In this document: positions 1-8,218 of the stretch, piece after piece
Layout: each line of letters opens with the position of its first letter
How positions within the stretch are numbered: the first letter of the stretch is position 1
Assembly: GCF_019048865.1 (NCBI RefSeq)
Contig: NZ_CP077604.1
Coordinates: 2,790,001-2,854,000 of the forward strand
From: Aquihabitans sp. G128
GTDB lineage: Bacteria; Actinomycetota; Acidimicrobiia; Acidimicrobiales; Iamiaceae
Direction of reading: 5' to 3'
Length of the DNA: 64,000 bases
Notes under the pieces: generated by a model
The model's database searches: none
Seen by the model: only the letters and a program-made list of their open reading frames with translations
Told to the model about the DNA's origin: nothing
Made by a program: the position numbers and the translations under genes

Positions 1-168
1 GGGCGGGCCGTCGCCGTCGTGGCCCCGCACGGCCAGCAGCAGCTGGTGCTGGGCCGGGGTGAGCCCGGCGGCCCGGGCGGCGTCCTCGCTGAAGCGCTGG
101 AACAGCCGGAGGGCGTGGCGGAACCGGGCCAGCGAGCGGTAGTCGGCGTCGGAGAGCGGCGAGGTCAC
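1..168 (-). CDS. MarR-family transcriptional regulator, N-terminal part
   Basis: Only the first 56 codons are present; the gene runs off the left edge. It starts with GTG at 168, and that GTG overlaps the TGA of the chloride channel gene (GTGA at 168-165), so the two genes are translationally coupled. The visible peptide has an amphipathic first helix (around RFRHALRLFQRFSE) followed by AGLTPAQHQLLLAVRGH. This is the dimerisation helix and start of the winged-helix region typical of MarR proteins. MarR proteins usually repress their own operon and release DNA on binding a small ligand. A palindrome upstream of the operon (1452-1468) is a plausible site. The family call is fairly secure; the ligand is unknown. 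Confidence 0.75.
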   Translation of the reverse strand, partial: MTSPLSDADYRSLARFRHALRLFQRFSEDAARAAGLTPAQHQLLLAVRGHDGDGPP

Positions 169-1439
169 GAGGTGGATCCTGGCTCCTCGTCACCGGTGAG
201 GCGCTGGCGCTGGCTGTCGATCAGCCCGACGCTCGAGGTGAGCGCCAGGCTGACCACCGCCGCCACCAGCACCGACGGGAGCAGGGCCAGGCCGGCCATC
301 TCGGTGACCACCAGCGTGGAACCGATGGGCGTCTTGGTCACGCCGACGTTGCACGCCACCATCAGCCCGGCGGCCAGCACCCACCGGTCGGCGCCCGGCA
401 GGTGGGGGGCGGCGGCCTGGGCCAGGCAGAAGCCGATGAAGAACAGCGGGATGATGAAGCCGCCCTTCCAGCCGGTCACCAGGGTGACGGCCGAGGCCAC
501 CAGCTTCATGCCGGCGGCGAGCAGCAGCGTGGCCGCCGCCACCCGCACGCCGGTGAGGTGCTCGACCTGCACCTCGCCGTTGGTCAGGGCGTAGGGCGTG
601 GCGAACGCCAGGCCGCCGAGGGCGAGGCCGCCCAGCACCGGGCGGGCATCGACGGGCACCCGCCCGACCACCCGCTTCAAGCCGACGCACAGGTACGTGA
701 AGGCGGCGGCCACCAGGGCGCCGACGACGCCGGCCCCCACGCCGTAGCCCAGGTCGGCCAGGTGCACCTCGGTGGTCGTCGGGAAGCGGAAGACCGGCTC
801 GAGGCCGACGCCGGTGGCGGCGGCGTAGACCACGTAGCCGCACAGGGAGCCGATCACGGCGGGGAGGAGGGCCTCGTAGTACTCGAGGCCGCGGCGGTGC
901 AGGATCTCCAGGGCGAAGAGTGCCGAGCCCAGCGGGGCCCCGAACAGGACGGTGAAGCCGGCGGCCATGCCGGCGATGCTCACCACCCGCAGGTCGTCGC
1001 GCTCGAGCCGGGCCCGGGTGCCGATCCACGACCCGAGCGAGCCGGTGGCGGTGACCAGCGGCGCTTCCGGGCCCAGCGCACCGCCGGCACCGACGCAGAG
1101 CAGCGAGACGGGGACGAGCGAGCGGAGCGAGCGCAGGTCCTCGGCCCCGCCGAGCACGTGGATGTCGTCGACGAGCAGCTCGACGTCGGACGGGCTCCCG
1201 AGCCACCGGGTGAGCCCGGCCACCACCGCACCGACCACGACGAGGACGACCAGGTGCGCGGCCAGCGACCAGTGGGTGGGCCAGAGGCCGTGCTGCACGA
1301 GCTTCAGCAGGCCGAGGTAGGCCGCACCGACCAGGCCGCCGGCGAGGCCGGTGACCACGACGATGGACAGCAGCCGCGTGGTCGGCCGCTCCCACACCTC
1401 CCACAGCGCCTGCTTCGAGTTGGCCAGGTTGCTCGTCAT
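165..1439 (-). CDS. ClC-family chloride channel/transporter
   Basis: A polytopic membrane protein of about 424 residues that would move chloride or a similar anion across the cytoplasmic membrane, as a channel or H+/Cl- antiporter. The ClC selectivity-filter regions are recognisable. A GALGPEAPLV stretch near residue 125 matches the G(K/R)EGP motif and keeps the gating glutamate. A GGFIIPLFF stretch near residue 330 matches GxFxP. The length matches the short prokaryotic ClC form without CBS domains. I chose ATG at 1439; GTG at 1445 is two codons upstream in frame and equally possible. The MarR gene overlaps its stop codon. Transporter versus channel cannot be decided from the sequence. Confidence 0.9.
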   Translation of the reverse strand: MTSNLANSKQALWEVWERPTTRLLSIVVVTGLAGGLVGAAYLGLLKLVQHGLWPTHWSLAAHLVVLVVVGAVVAGLTRWLGSPSDVELLVDDIHVLGGAEDLRSLRSLVPVSLLCVGAGGALGPEAPLVTATGSLGSWIGTRARLERDDLRVVSIAGMAAGFTVLFGAPLGSALFALEILHRRGLEYYEALLPAVIGSLCGYVVYAAATGVGLEPVFRFPTTTEVHLADLGYGVGAGVVGALVAAAFTYLCVGLKRVVGRVPVDARPVLGGLALGGLAFATPYALTNGEVQVEHLTGVRVAAATLLLAAGMKLVASAVTLVTGWKGGFIIPLFFIGFCLAQAAAPHLPGADRWVLAAGLMVACNVGVTKTPIGSTLVVTEMAGLALLPSVLVAAVVSLALTSSVGLIDSQRQRLTGDEEPGSTS

Positions 1440-1451
1440 CGACACAGAGAA

Positions 1452-1468
1452 AGATCGTACTGCGATCT
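1452..1468. promoter_or_regulatory. Palindromic operator candidate upstream of the ClC-MarR pair
   Basis: Perfect 6-bp arms AGATCG and CGATCT are separated by 5 bases, ending 13 bases before the first possible start of the ClC gene. The position and dyad symmetry suit a MarR dimer site. The link to the co-encoded MarR protein is inference. Confidence 0.4.
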
Positions 1469-1514
1469 ATTCGGGTTGCGACCCCCACCGGGCCGCACCG
1501 ACCCCGACCGACGG

Positions 1515-2927
1515 TCAGCGCAGGCGGGCCTTGGCCGCCTGCTTGGCCTTGGTCAGCTCCACCCGCTGCGGGTGGTCCTTGTAGAAGGGGTCGATCGGGA
1601 AGCAGCCCGACACCAGGCCGTTGCGCGGCGCCGTGGTGCAGTCGCTGAACGTGCGGCAGATCAGGCCCCGGTCGACCGAGCGACCGGCCAGGACGTCCAG
1701 CGGCAGCTCGGGGTACGAGAGCACCATGCGGCCGAGGCCCACCATGGCAGCGCCACCTCCGGCCACCACGGCCTGGCCCACGTTGGGCAGCCAGTCCTGG
1801 AGGTACGAGTAGCCCGAGCCGATCACGGTGACCTCGGGGTGGGCGGCGGCCAGCTCGGCGGTGACGGCCAGCTGGCGGGCCACGCCGACGAGGGGGTCCT
1901 CCGGGGGGCGGTAGCCGTCGGACGGCGGGAAGTAGGCCGGCCGCTGGACGTGGGGGTTGTAGTACGGGCTGCCGGCGGTGGTGCTGACCAAGCCGATGCC
2001 CAGCTCCTCGAACACGGCGAAGAGCTGGTGCACCTCGGTGAGGTCGATGCCCAGGCCGGTGCCGTCGCCGCCGAACGCGTGCCGGTAGGGGCCCTCGCCG
2101 TCGGGCACGCCGGTGCCGCCCTCGCCGGCGGTGAACGGCATGAGGTCGAACGCCGAGAGCCGCACGGCCACGGCCAGGCCCGGGGCACGGTCCCGGATGC
2201 CGGCCACCACCGAGCACAGGAAGTGGGTGCGGCCGGCGAGGTCGCCGCCGTAGGGGCCGGGGCGGTCGTGGCCGCTGAGCAGCTCGTGGAGGAAGTAGCC
2301 GTGGCAGTGCTTCACGTCGACGAACTCGAAGCCGGCCTGGGCGGTCAGGACCGCAGCGGCCACGTACTGCTCCACCAGCTCGTCGAGCTCGTCGTCGGTG
2401 AACACGGTGTGCGGCCCGGCGCCGACGCGAGCGTCGAGCACCGGGTGCTGGTAGGCCGTGCGGGGCTCGGGGGCCTGGACCGGGCGGGCGTAGCGGCCGG
2501 AGTGGGTGAGCTGCAGGCCCGCCACCTGGCCGGGAGCCAGCGAGGCACGCAGCGCGGCGATCTCGTCGACCGAGCGCTCGCCCATCACCAGCTGGTTGGG
2601 GTTGGCCCGCCCGTCGGGGCGCACCGCGGTGGCCTCGCCCCACACGATCCCGGCGCCGCTGGCGGCGAACCGGCTCCACCGGCGGCGGACCAGGTCGGTG
2701 GGCCGCCCGTCGGTGGTGCCGTCCCAGCCCTCCATGGGCAGCACGGCGAAGCGGTTGACGGCGGTCAGGGTCCCGGCCTGGCCGTCGGTGAACGAGGTGG
2801 GCGTCGAGAGCACCCCTGCGGGGTCGACCACGTCGTCGAACGGGATCTCGACGCCGAGCGAGGCGACGTGGTCCCGGAACGCCTCGGGCGTGGTGAGCCG
2901 CTTGACCTGGGTGTGGCGCTCGCTCAC
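1515..2927 (-). CDS. NADH:flavin oxidoreductase, Old Yellow Enzyme family
   Basis: A 470-residue FMN-dependent oxidoreductase predicted to reduce activated C=C bonds (enones, enoates or enoyl thioesters). The OYE core is clear: a KHCHGYFLHELL segment carries the substrate-binding histidine pair, followed by the GPYGG...R element and VRLSAFD strand of the TIM barrel. A C-terminal cluster of cysteines (around CRTFSDCTTAPRNG) recalls the iron-sulfur-binding stretch of dienoyl-CoA reductase relatives, but no second flavin/NAD domain is present. Start GTG at 2927 overlaps the stop of the upstream aldolase-like gene (GTGA) and has GGAGG about eight bases upstream. Substrate unknown; coupling to the aldolase-like gene suggests a shared catabolic route. 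Confidence 0.85.
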   Translation of the reverse strand: MSERHTQVKRLTTPEAFRDHVASLGVEIPFDDVVDPAGVLSTPTSFTDGQAGTLTAVNRFAVLPMEGWDGTTDGRPTDLVRRRWSRFAASGAGIVWGEATAVRPDGRANPNQLVMGERSVDEIAALRASLAPGQVAGLQLTHSGRYARPVQAPEPRTAYQHPVLDARVGAGPHTVFTDDELDELVEQYVAAAVLTAQAGFEFVDVKHCHGYFLHELLSGHDRPGPYGGDLAGRTHFLCSVVAGIRDRAPGLAVAVRLSAFDLMPFTAGEGGTGVPDGEGPYRHAFGGDGTGLGIDLTEVHQLFAVFEELGIGLVSTTAGSPYYNPHVQRPAYFPPSDGYRPPEDPLVGVARQLAVTAELAAAHPEVTVIGSGYSYLQDWLPNVGQAVVAGGGAAMVGLGRMVLSYPELPLDVLAGRSVDRGLICRTFSDCTTAPRNGLVSGCFPIDPFYKDHPQRVELTKAKQAAKARLR

Positions 2928-3880
2928 GACCAGGCCTCCAACCGCTCGAGCACGTCGACCAGCAGGGCTCGATCGCTGTCGGGCCGCCGCGGCGCGCCGG
3001 GCGGGGTGACGTCGCTGGAGGACCAGCCCCGCAGCTCGAACCACATGGCGGCGTCGTGGCGGTAGCCGGGCACCGGGCGGCGGAACGTGAGCTGGCCCAG
3101 GTGCTGGAGCAGGTCGTTGAGCTCGTAGAAGCCGGGGTCGCCGGCGGCCCACATGCGGTCACGCGCCGCGAACGCCTCGGGGGCGAAGGTCGACAGCCCG
3201 AGCAGGTAGTCCGAGCCGTACATGACCATGTCGATCGCCAGGTCGTTGCCGGTGAGCACCAGGAAGTCGGGCCGCACCGCGTCTCGCACGGCGAGGCGGT
3301 CCCACTCGAGCTGGCGGCTGAGCGACGAGTGCTTGGCGCCGATGCACTGCGGGATGGCGAGCATGGCGGCGTAGGCGTCGATCGACACGATGCGCCCGTA
3401 GGGCACGAACATCGTGCCCAGCTCGAAGCCGATGAACTGCGGGACCTCGGCGCCGATGGCGGTGAGGGCGTCGATCCAGCCCTCCTCGCTGACGCCGGTC
3501 AGGCCGTGGGAGGGGAACACCACCGGCGTGCCGCCCCGCCGGGTGATGGCCGCCGCCGCCCGGTGGTAGCCGTCGAGGTCGAGCGGGGCGCTCGGGTCAC
3601 CCGGCTCATCGGCCACGTAGGCGCCGGCCACGAAGTCGCCGCCGGTGACCGCGGCGGCCACGTCGAGCACCCGCTCCTTGTCGGCCTCGGCCAGCAGCTG
3701 CACGTAGCCGGTGTCCATGTTCACCGCCGGGGTGAGCCCGGCGGCCACCGTGCGCTCGACGTGGGCCTCGACCGCCTTCCAGTCGATGGCGCCCTCGGCG
3801 GTGTAGGGCACCAGCACCGCCGACATCCCGGTGATCGTCCGGCGGGGCCGGATGCGGGCGACGACGTCGGGCTCGGTCAC
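2924..3880 (-). CDS. Dihydrodipicolinate synthase-family aldolase/lyase
   Basis: A 318-residue (beta/alpha)8-barrel of the DapA/N-acetylneuraminate lyase superfamily, which makes or breaks C-C bonds through a Schiff base on pyruvate-like substrates. The Schiff-base lysine lies in IGAKHSS near residue 190, where family members have G(I/V)KDSS. The N terminus (SAVLVPYTAEGAIDW) matches the usual first strand. It is translationally coupled to an Old Yellow Enzyme and stands apart from lysine biosynthesis genes, so a catabolic paralogue is more likely than DapA itself. I chose GTG at 3880; an internal methionine at the SAVLVPY segment is an alternative start. Confidence 0.75.
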   Translation of the reverse strand: MTEPDVVARIRPRRTITGMSAVLVPYTAEGAIDWKAVEAHVERTVAAGLTPAVNMDTGYVQLLAEADKERVLDVAAAVTGGDFVAGAYVADEPGDPSAPLDLDGYHRAAAAITRRGGTPVVFPSHGLTGVSEEGWIDALTAIGAEVPQFIGFELGTMFVPYGRIVSIDAYAAMLAIPQCIGAKHSSLSRQLEWDRLAVRDAVRPDFLVLTGNDLAIDMVMYGSDYLLGLSTFAPEAFAARDRMWAAGDPGFYELNDLLQHLGQLTFRRPVPGYRHDAAMWFELRGWSSSDVTPPGAPRRPDSDRALLVDVLERLEAWS

Positions 3881-3964
3881 CTGTCCGTTTCTAGCGGCTG
3901 GGCCCGTCGACCGGCACAGCGACGCCCGCTGACTACGGGTCCGGGCGGCCCGGCCGCGAACCGC

Positions 3965-3996
3965 TTGACCTTGACGCGAGGTCAACCCCTCATGCT
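3965..3996 (+). promoter_or_regulatory. MerR-type promoter with long spacer before the ABC exporter operon
   Basis: A TTGACC -35 box (3965-3970) is followed after 20 bases by a weak CATGCT -10 box (3991-3996). A perfect 7-bp inverted repeat, TTGACCT and AGGTCAA (3965-3971 and 3979-3985), fills the spacer. A 19-20 bp spacer with an internal dyad is the hallmark of promoters remodelled by MerR activators. The operon's third gene is a MerR regulator. Transcription would start at or beside the ATG at 4003, giving a leaderless mRNA; no ribosome-binding site precedes that ATG. Confidence 0.6.
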
Positions 3997-4002
3997 GGGC
4001 CC

Positions 4003-4764
4003 ATGACCACCACCACACCAGCCATCCAGGTCGAGGGGCTGACGAAGTCCTTCGGCGACCTCGAGGTGCTGCGAGGCGTCGACCTGGCGGTCGCGCCAGG
4101 CACCGTCTTCGCCCTCCTCGGCTCCAACGGCGCCGGCAAGACCACGCTCGTCCGGATCCTCTCGACGCTCCTGCGCGCCGACGGCGGGGGCGCCCGGGTG
4201 GCGGGCCACGACGTCGCCTCGCAGGCCGCCGAGGTGCGGGCATCGATGAGCCTCACCGGGCAGTTCGCCGCCGTCGACCCCGTCCTGACCGGGCGCGAGA
4301 ACCTGGTCCTCGTCGCCCGGCTCCGGCACCTCGACGACCCGCACGACATCGCCACCGCGCTGCTCGACCGCTTCTCGCTCACCGACGCCGGCGACCGCCG
4401 CGCCGGGACCTACTCGGGAGGCATGCGCCGCCGCCTCGACCTCGCCATGAGCCTCATCGGCGATCCGCCGGTGGTGTTCCTCGACGAGCCGACCACCGGC
4501 CTCGACCCCCAGGCCCGCTTGGAGGTGTGGAGCGCGGTGCGGGAGCTGGCCCAGGGCGGCACCACCGTGCTGCTCACCACCCAGCACCTCGAGGAGGCCG
4601 AGCAGCTCGCCGACCGGATCGCCATCCTCCACGGCGGCCGGATCCTGGTGGACGGCACGTCGGCCGAGCTCAAGGCGCTGCTCCCGCCGGCCGAGGTCGA
4701 GTGGGTGCGCAAGGAGCCGAGCCTGGAAGACGTGTTCCTGGCCCTCGTGGGCGCGGAAGCCTGA
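4003..4764 (+). CDS. ABC transporter ATP-binding protein, DrrA-like exporter type
   Basis: A 253-residue cytoplasmic ATPase subunit of a drug or lipid exporter. Walker A is GSNGAGKTT (residues 40-48), Q-loop Gln is near 87, the signature is YSGGM (137-141), Walker B is VVFLDEP (157-163) and the switch His is near 195. The short C-terminal tail ending in EPSLEDVFLALVG is typical of the DrrA subfamily, which powers ABC-2 permeases. It is followed ten bases later by its permease and then by a MerR regulator. No Shine-Dalgarno sequence is visible, so the message is probably leaderless. Substrate cannot be predicted. Confidence 0.9.
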   Translation: MTTTTPAIQVEGLTKSFGDLEVLRGVDLAVAPGTVFALLGSNGAGKTTLVRILSTLLRADGGGARVAGHDVASQAAEVRASMSLTGQFAAVDPVLTGRENLVLVARLRHLDDPHDIATALLDRFSLTDAGDRRAGTYSGGMRRRLDLAMSLIGDPPVVFLDEPTTGLDPQARLEVWSAVRELAQGGTTVLLTTQHLEEAEQLADRIAILHGGRILVDGTSAELKALLPPAEVEWVRKEPSLEDVFLALVGAEA

Positions 4765-4774
4765 GGAGCGCCCG

Positions 4775-5536
4775 ATGACCGACCACCTGCTCCGTGACAC
4801 CACGACCCTGCTCGGGCGCTCGCTGCGCCACGTGCTCCGCAGCCCGGACACCATCATCACGACCGCGATCACCCCGATCGCGATGCTGCTGGTCTTCGTG
4901 TACGTGTTCGGCGGCTCCGTCGACACCGGGGGCGTGCGCTACGTGAACTACCTCCTGCCCGGGATCCTCCTGATCACCGTGGCCTCGGGCGTCGCCTACA
5001 CCGCGCTGCGGATCCACACCGACGTCTCCAGCGGCATCTTCGAGCGCTTCCAGTCGATGCCCATCGCCCGCTCGGCGGTCCTCTGGGGCCACGTGGTGAC
5101 GTCGGTGATCGCCAACCTGGTCTCGCTGGTCCTGGTCGTGCTGGTCGCGGTGGCCATCGGGTTCCGGTCGCCGGCGGGCCCGCTCGCCTGGCTGGCCGTG
5201 CTCGGGATCGTGCTGCTGTTCACCCTCGCCCTGACGTGGCTGGCGGTGAGCGCCGGCCTGGCCGCCACCACCCCCGACGGCGCCGGCGCCTTCGCCTACC
5301 CCCTGCTGTTCCTGCCCTTCCTCAGCTCGGCGTTCGTGCCGACCGCCGGCATGGCCGGACCGGTGCGGTGGTTCGCCGAGCACCAGCCCGTCACCGCCAT
5401 CGTCGACACGCTCCGGGACCTCTACGCCGCCGAACCGGTCGGGTCCGAGCTGTGGAGCACGCTCGCCTGGTGCGTCGGCCTCCTCGTCGCCGCCCACGTC
5501 CTCGCCGCGCGGACCTACCGCCGCCGCCTGGCATGA
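4775..5536 (+). CDS. ABC-2 type transporter permease
   Basis: A 253-residue inner-membrane permease partnering the preceding ATPase. It has about six hydrophobic segments, including a first one around TAITPIAMLLVFVYVFGGSV and a long stretch around LAVLGIVLLFTLALTWLAV. It also carries the ABC-2 signature region near YPLLFLPFLSSAFVPTAGM, where many relatives read PL.F.S..F.P...MP. The length fits DrrB-like permeases. GAGG at 4763-4766, eight bases before the ATG, supports the start. With the ATPase it would form a homodimeric exporter, perhaps for resistance; the cargo is unknown. Confidence 0.88.
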   Translation: MTDHLLRDTTTLLGRSLRHVLRSPDTIITTAITPIAMLLVFVYVFGGSVDTGGVRYVNYLLPGILLITVASGVAYTALRIHTDVSSGIFERFQSMPIARSAVLWGHVVTSVIANLVSLVLVVLVAVAIGFRSPAGPLAWLAVLGIVLLFTLALTWLAVSAGLAATTPDGAGAFAYPLLFLPFLSSAFVPTAGMAGPVRWFAEHQPVTAIVDTLRDLYAAEPVGSELWSTLAWCVGLLVAAHVLAARTYRRRLA

Positions 5537-5573
5537 CCACCGACGACACTGGGCCCATGGAGGGCACGCGACC

Positions 5574-6356
5574 ATGCTGACGATCAGCCAGCTCGCCGCC
5601 TCCGCCGGCGTGACCGTGCGGGCGGTCCGGCACTACCACGCCAAGGGCCTGCTGCCGGAGCCCCGGCGCGACGCCTCGGGCTACCGGCGCTACGACGCCG
5701 CGGCGGTGGTGGAGCTGATCCGCATCCGCACGCTGGCCGACGCCGGCGTGCCCCTGTCGCGGGTGCAGGAGCTGCTCTCGGCCGACGACGACGCCTTCGC
5801 GGCGGCCATCGGCGAGATCGACGAACGGCTGCGCCGGGAGATCCGGGAGCGCCGGGAGGCCCGGGTGCGCGTCGCCCGGCTGGCGGCCGGCGACCACCTC
5901 GCCCTGCCCGACGACGCGGTCGCCTACCTCCGACGCCTCCGCGAGCTGGGCGTGCCGGAGCTGGCGATCGAGATGGAGCGCGACGCCTGGATCCTGGTGG
6001 CGGCGCAGATGCCCGAGCACATGTCGGACCTCATGGCGCTCAAGCGCACGCAGATCGAGGACCCGGCGGTGGTCGCCATGTACTTCGAGCTGGTCGAGGC
6101 CTCCGCCTGGCCCCTGGACGACCCGCGGCTGCCGGCGCTCGTCGACCGCCTCGTGCGGATGTTCGAGCACGAGGAGCACGCGACCGACGACGGCCGGCCC
6201 ACGGTCGAGCTCACCCTCGACGATGAGCTGGTCGCCCTGCTCGACGAGGTCTTCCTCGAAGCGGTCCCGATCGCCCGCCGCCTCCTCCAGCTGCTCGAAG
6301 CACGCGGCTGGACCGGCTGGACCGACCTCCGTCGCCTGCCCCCACCGGACCGCTGA
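5574..6356 (+). CDS. MerR-family transcriptional regulator
   Basis: A 260-residue regulator with an N-terminal MerR winged helix: MLTISQLAASAGVTVRAVRHY starts the helix-turn-helix, and GLLPEPRRDASGYRRYD is the wing. A helical coupling segment (about 70-110) and a C-terminal domain of about 140 residues follow. The latter has no cysteine cluster, so it probably senses an organic ligand rather than a metal. It is third in the operon after the ABC exporter, starts 37 bases after the permease with GGAGG upstream, and is the obvious candidate to act on the long-spacer promoter at 3965-3996. The effector is unknown. Confidence 0.88.
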   Translation: MLTISQLAASAGVTVRAVRHYHAKGLLPEPRRDASGYRRYDAAAVVELIRIRTLADAGVPLSRVQELLSADDDAFAAAIGEIDERLRREIRERREARVRVARLAAGDHLALPDDAVAYLRRLRELGVPELAIEMERDAWILVAAQMPEHMSDLMALKRTQIEDPAVVAMYFELVEASAWPLDDPRLPALVDRLVRMFEHEEHATDDGRPTVELTLDDELVALLDEVFLEAVPIARRLLQLLEARGWTGWTDLRRLPPPDR

Positions 6357-6380
6357 GCCGAAGGCCCGGTTCGCGCCGCG

Positions 6381-8144
6381 TCAGGCGTCGGCGGGCTCGT
6401 CGGCGAGCACCGCGGCCCGGAGGTCCTTCTTGAGGAACTTGCCGGTGGCGTTGCGAGGGAGGGGGTCCGAGCGGAACCAGAGCGAGGTCGGGACCTTGTA
6501 GGTGGCGATGCGGTCGGCCAGGAAGGCGCGCAGCGCGTCCTGGTCGAGCGATGCCCCGGGGGCCAGGACCACGACGGCGGCCACCGACTCGCCGAGGCGG
6601 TCGTCGGGGATGCCGAAGACCGCGGCCTCGGCGACGTCGGGGTGGTCGTAGATGGCCGCCTCGACCTCGGAGCAGTAGACGTTCTCGCCGCCGCGCAGGA
6701 CCATGTCCTTGGCCCGGTCGACGATGGTCACGAAGCCGTCCTCGTCGATGCGGGCGATGTCACCGGTCTCGAACCAGCCGTCGCGGATGGCCTCGGCGGT
6801 GGCCTCGGGCCGGTTCAGGTAGCCCTTGATCACGATGGGCCCTCGCACGCAGAGCTGGCCCAGCACGTCGGGGCCCGGGGCCAGGTCGTCGCCCGCCTCG
6901 TCGATGAGCTTGGCGTCGAGGGTGGGCACCACCGGCCCGCACGACGATGGCTTGGCCAGGTAGTAGCGCGAGGCGTTGGCGGTGATGATGCCGCTGGTCT
7001 CGGTGAGGCCGTAGCCGGTGGACGGGGCGCCCTCGGGCAGGGCGTCGTCGATCTTGCCCACCAGGTCCGGCGGCACCGGGGCACCGCCGCCGGCCATGCC
7101 GGTGAGCGTCGAGGTGTCGCGGGTGGCCCAGTCGGGGTGGGCCAGCAGCTCACGGCTCATGGTGGGCACGCCGGAGAAGTTCGTGACGCCCTCCCGCTCG
7201 ATCAGCTCGAGGGCCCGGCCGGCGTCCCACTTGCGCAGGAGCACCACCCGCCCGCCGGCCAGGGTGGCGGGGTGCAGCAGGCAGTTGCACGCGGTGACGT
7301 GGAACAGCGGCGTCGACCCCATGAACACCAGCTGCTCGGGCGCCGGCTTGGCACTCGGCTCGACGCCGTCCTTGGCCGCCGCCAGGCCGCTGACCGAGGT
7401 CCAGAAGACGAGGTGCAGGATGTTGTGCACCGAGCCGCGGTGGGTGAGCTGAGCGCCCTTCGGGAAGCCGGTGGTGCCCGACGTGTAGAAGATGGTGGCG
7501 TCGTCGTCGGGGTCGATGTCGGCCGGCGGCAGCTCGGCGGGAGCGTCGGCCGCGGCGTTGGTGACCACGTCGGCCCAGTGGACGGCGTCGTCGGGGAGGT
7601 CGTCCTCGAAGCGGACGGCGATCACCGGCAGCGGGCCGGCGGCGCGCAGCTCCGAGAGGATCGGCAGGGCCCGCTCGAGCCGCTCGGCGTCGGCGATGAG
7701 CACCTTGGGCTGGGAGTCACTGAGGCCGTGGGCCATCTCCGGCGTGGTCCACCAGGCGTTCATGCCCACCACCGCGGCGCCGATCGAGACGATGGCCCAG
7801 TAGCCCACCACCCACTCGGGGTAGTTGCGCATGGCCAGCGCCACCCGGTCGCCCCGGCCGACGCCGTGCACGTCGCGCAGGTGGTGGGCGAGCGCCCGCA
7901 CCTGGGCGCCGACCTCGGCGTAGGTCAGGTGCTCGTCCTCGTACACGAGGTAGGTGCGATCCGCGTAGCCCTGGGCCAGCTCCCAGATGCTGCGCATCGA
8001 CGGCGGCGCCGACGCGAAGACCCGCATGGGCAGGCCCAGCACCTCGGCCTCCACCATGGCGAACGGCCCGCCCTCGCCGGTGAGCTCGGCCCACGCCTCC
8101 TGCAGGTGGTCGACGGGCGTGCTGGCGGGCTGCTCGGTGGCCAT
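6381..8144 (-). CDS. Acyl-CoA synthetase (AMP-forming, class I adenylating enzyme)
   Basis: A 587-residue ANL-superfamily ligase that activates a carboxylic acid as acyl-AMP and transfers it to CoA. The AMP-binding P-loop reads FYTSGTTGFPKG. The A5 motif is GYGLTETSG, A7 is WFETGDIARIDEDGF, A8 follows as IVDRAKDMVLRGGENVY, and the A10 lysine lies in PRNATGKFLKKDL at the C terminus. The 100-residue N-terminal lead-in suits fatty or aromatic acyl-CoA synthetases. The start is ATG at 8144. It is followed on the same strand, 74 bases upstream, by a bicupin dioxygenase. This could suggest catabolism of an aromatic or fatty acid, but the substrate is not readable from sequence. Confidence 0.88.
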   Translation of the reverse strand: MATEQPASTPVDHLQEAWAELTGEGGPFAMVEAEVLGLPMRVFASAPPSMRSIWELAQGYADRTYLVYEDEHLTYAEVGAQVRALAHHLRDVHGVGRGDRVALAMRNYPEWVVGYWAIVSIGAAVVGMNAWWTTPEMAHGLSDSQPKVLIADAERLERALPILSELRAAGPLPVIAVRFEDDLPDDAVHWADVVTNAAADAPAELPPADIDPDDDATIFYTSGTTGFPKGAQLTHRGSVHNILHLVFWTSVSGLAAAKDGVEPSAKPAPEQLVFMGSTPLFHVTACNCLLHPATLAGGRVVLLRKWDAGRALELIEREGVTNFSGVPTMSRELLAHPDWATRDTSTLTGMAGGGAPVPPDLVGKIDDALPEGAPSTGYGLTETSGIITANASRYYLAKPSSCGPVVPTLDAKLIDEAGDDLAPGPDVLGQLCVRGPIVIKGYLNRPEATAEAIRDGWFETGDIARIDEDGFVTIVDRAKDMVLRGGENVYCSEVEAAIYDHPDVAEAAVFGIPDDRLGESVAAVVVLAPGASLDQDALRAFLADRIATYKVPTSLWFRSDPLPRNATGKFLKKDLRAAVLADEPADA

Positions 8145-8218
8145 GGCCCGGAGGTTGGCACGAACGGCGCCGCCGTGCGCCGGATCTCTGCCGCCGCGGC
8201 GAGCTCGGCGCTCCGGCG

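Noticed and set aside
2924..3880. Calling the aldolase-like gene dapA
   Set aside because: No lysine or diaminopimelate genes are near, the Schiff-base motif is GAKHSS rather than the DapA form, and it is coupled to an Old Yellow Enzyme.
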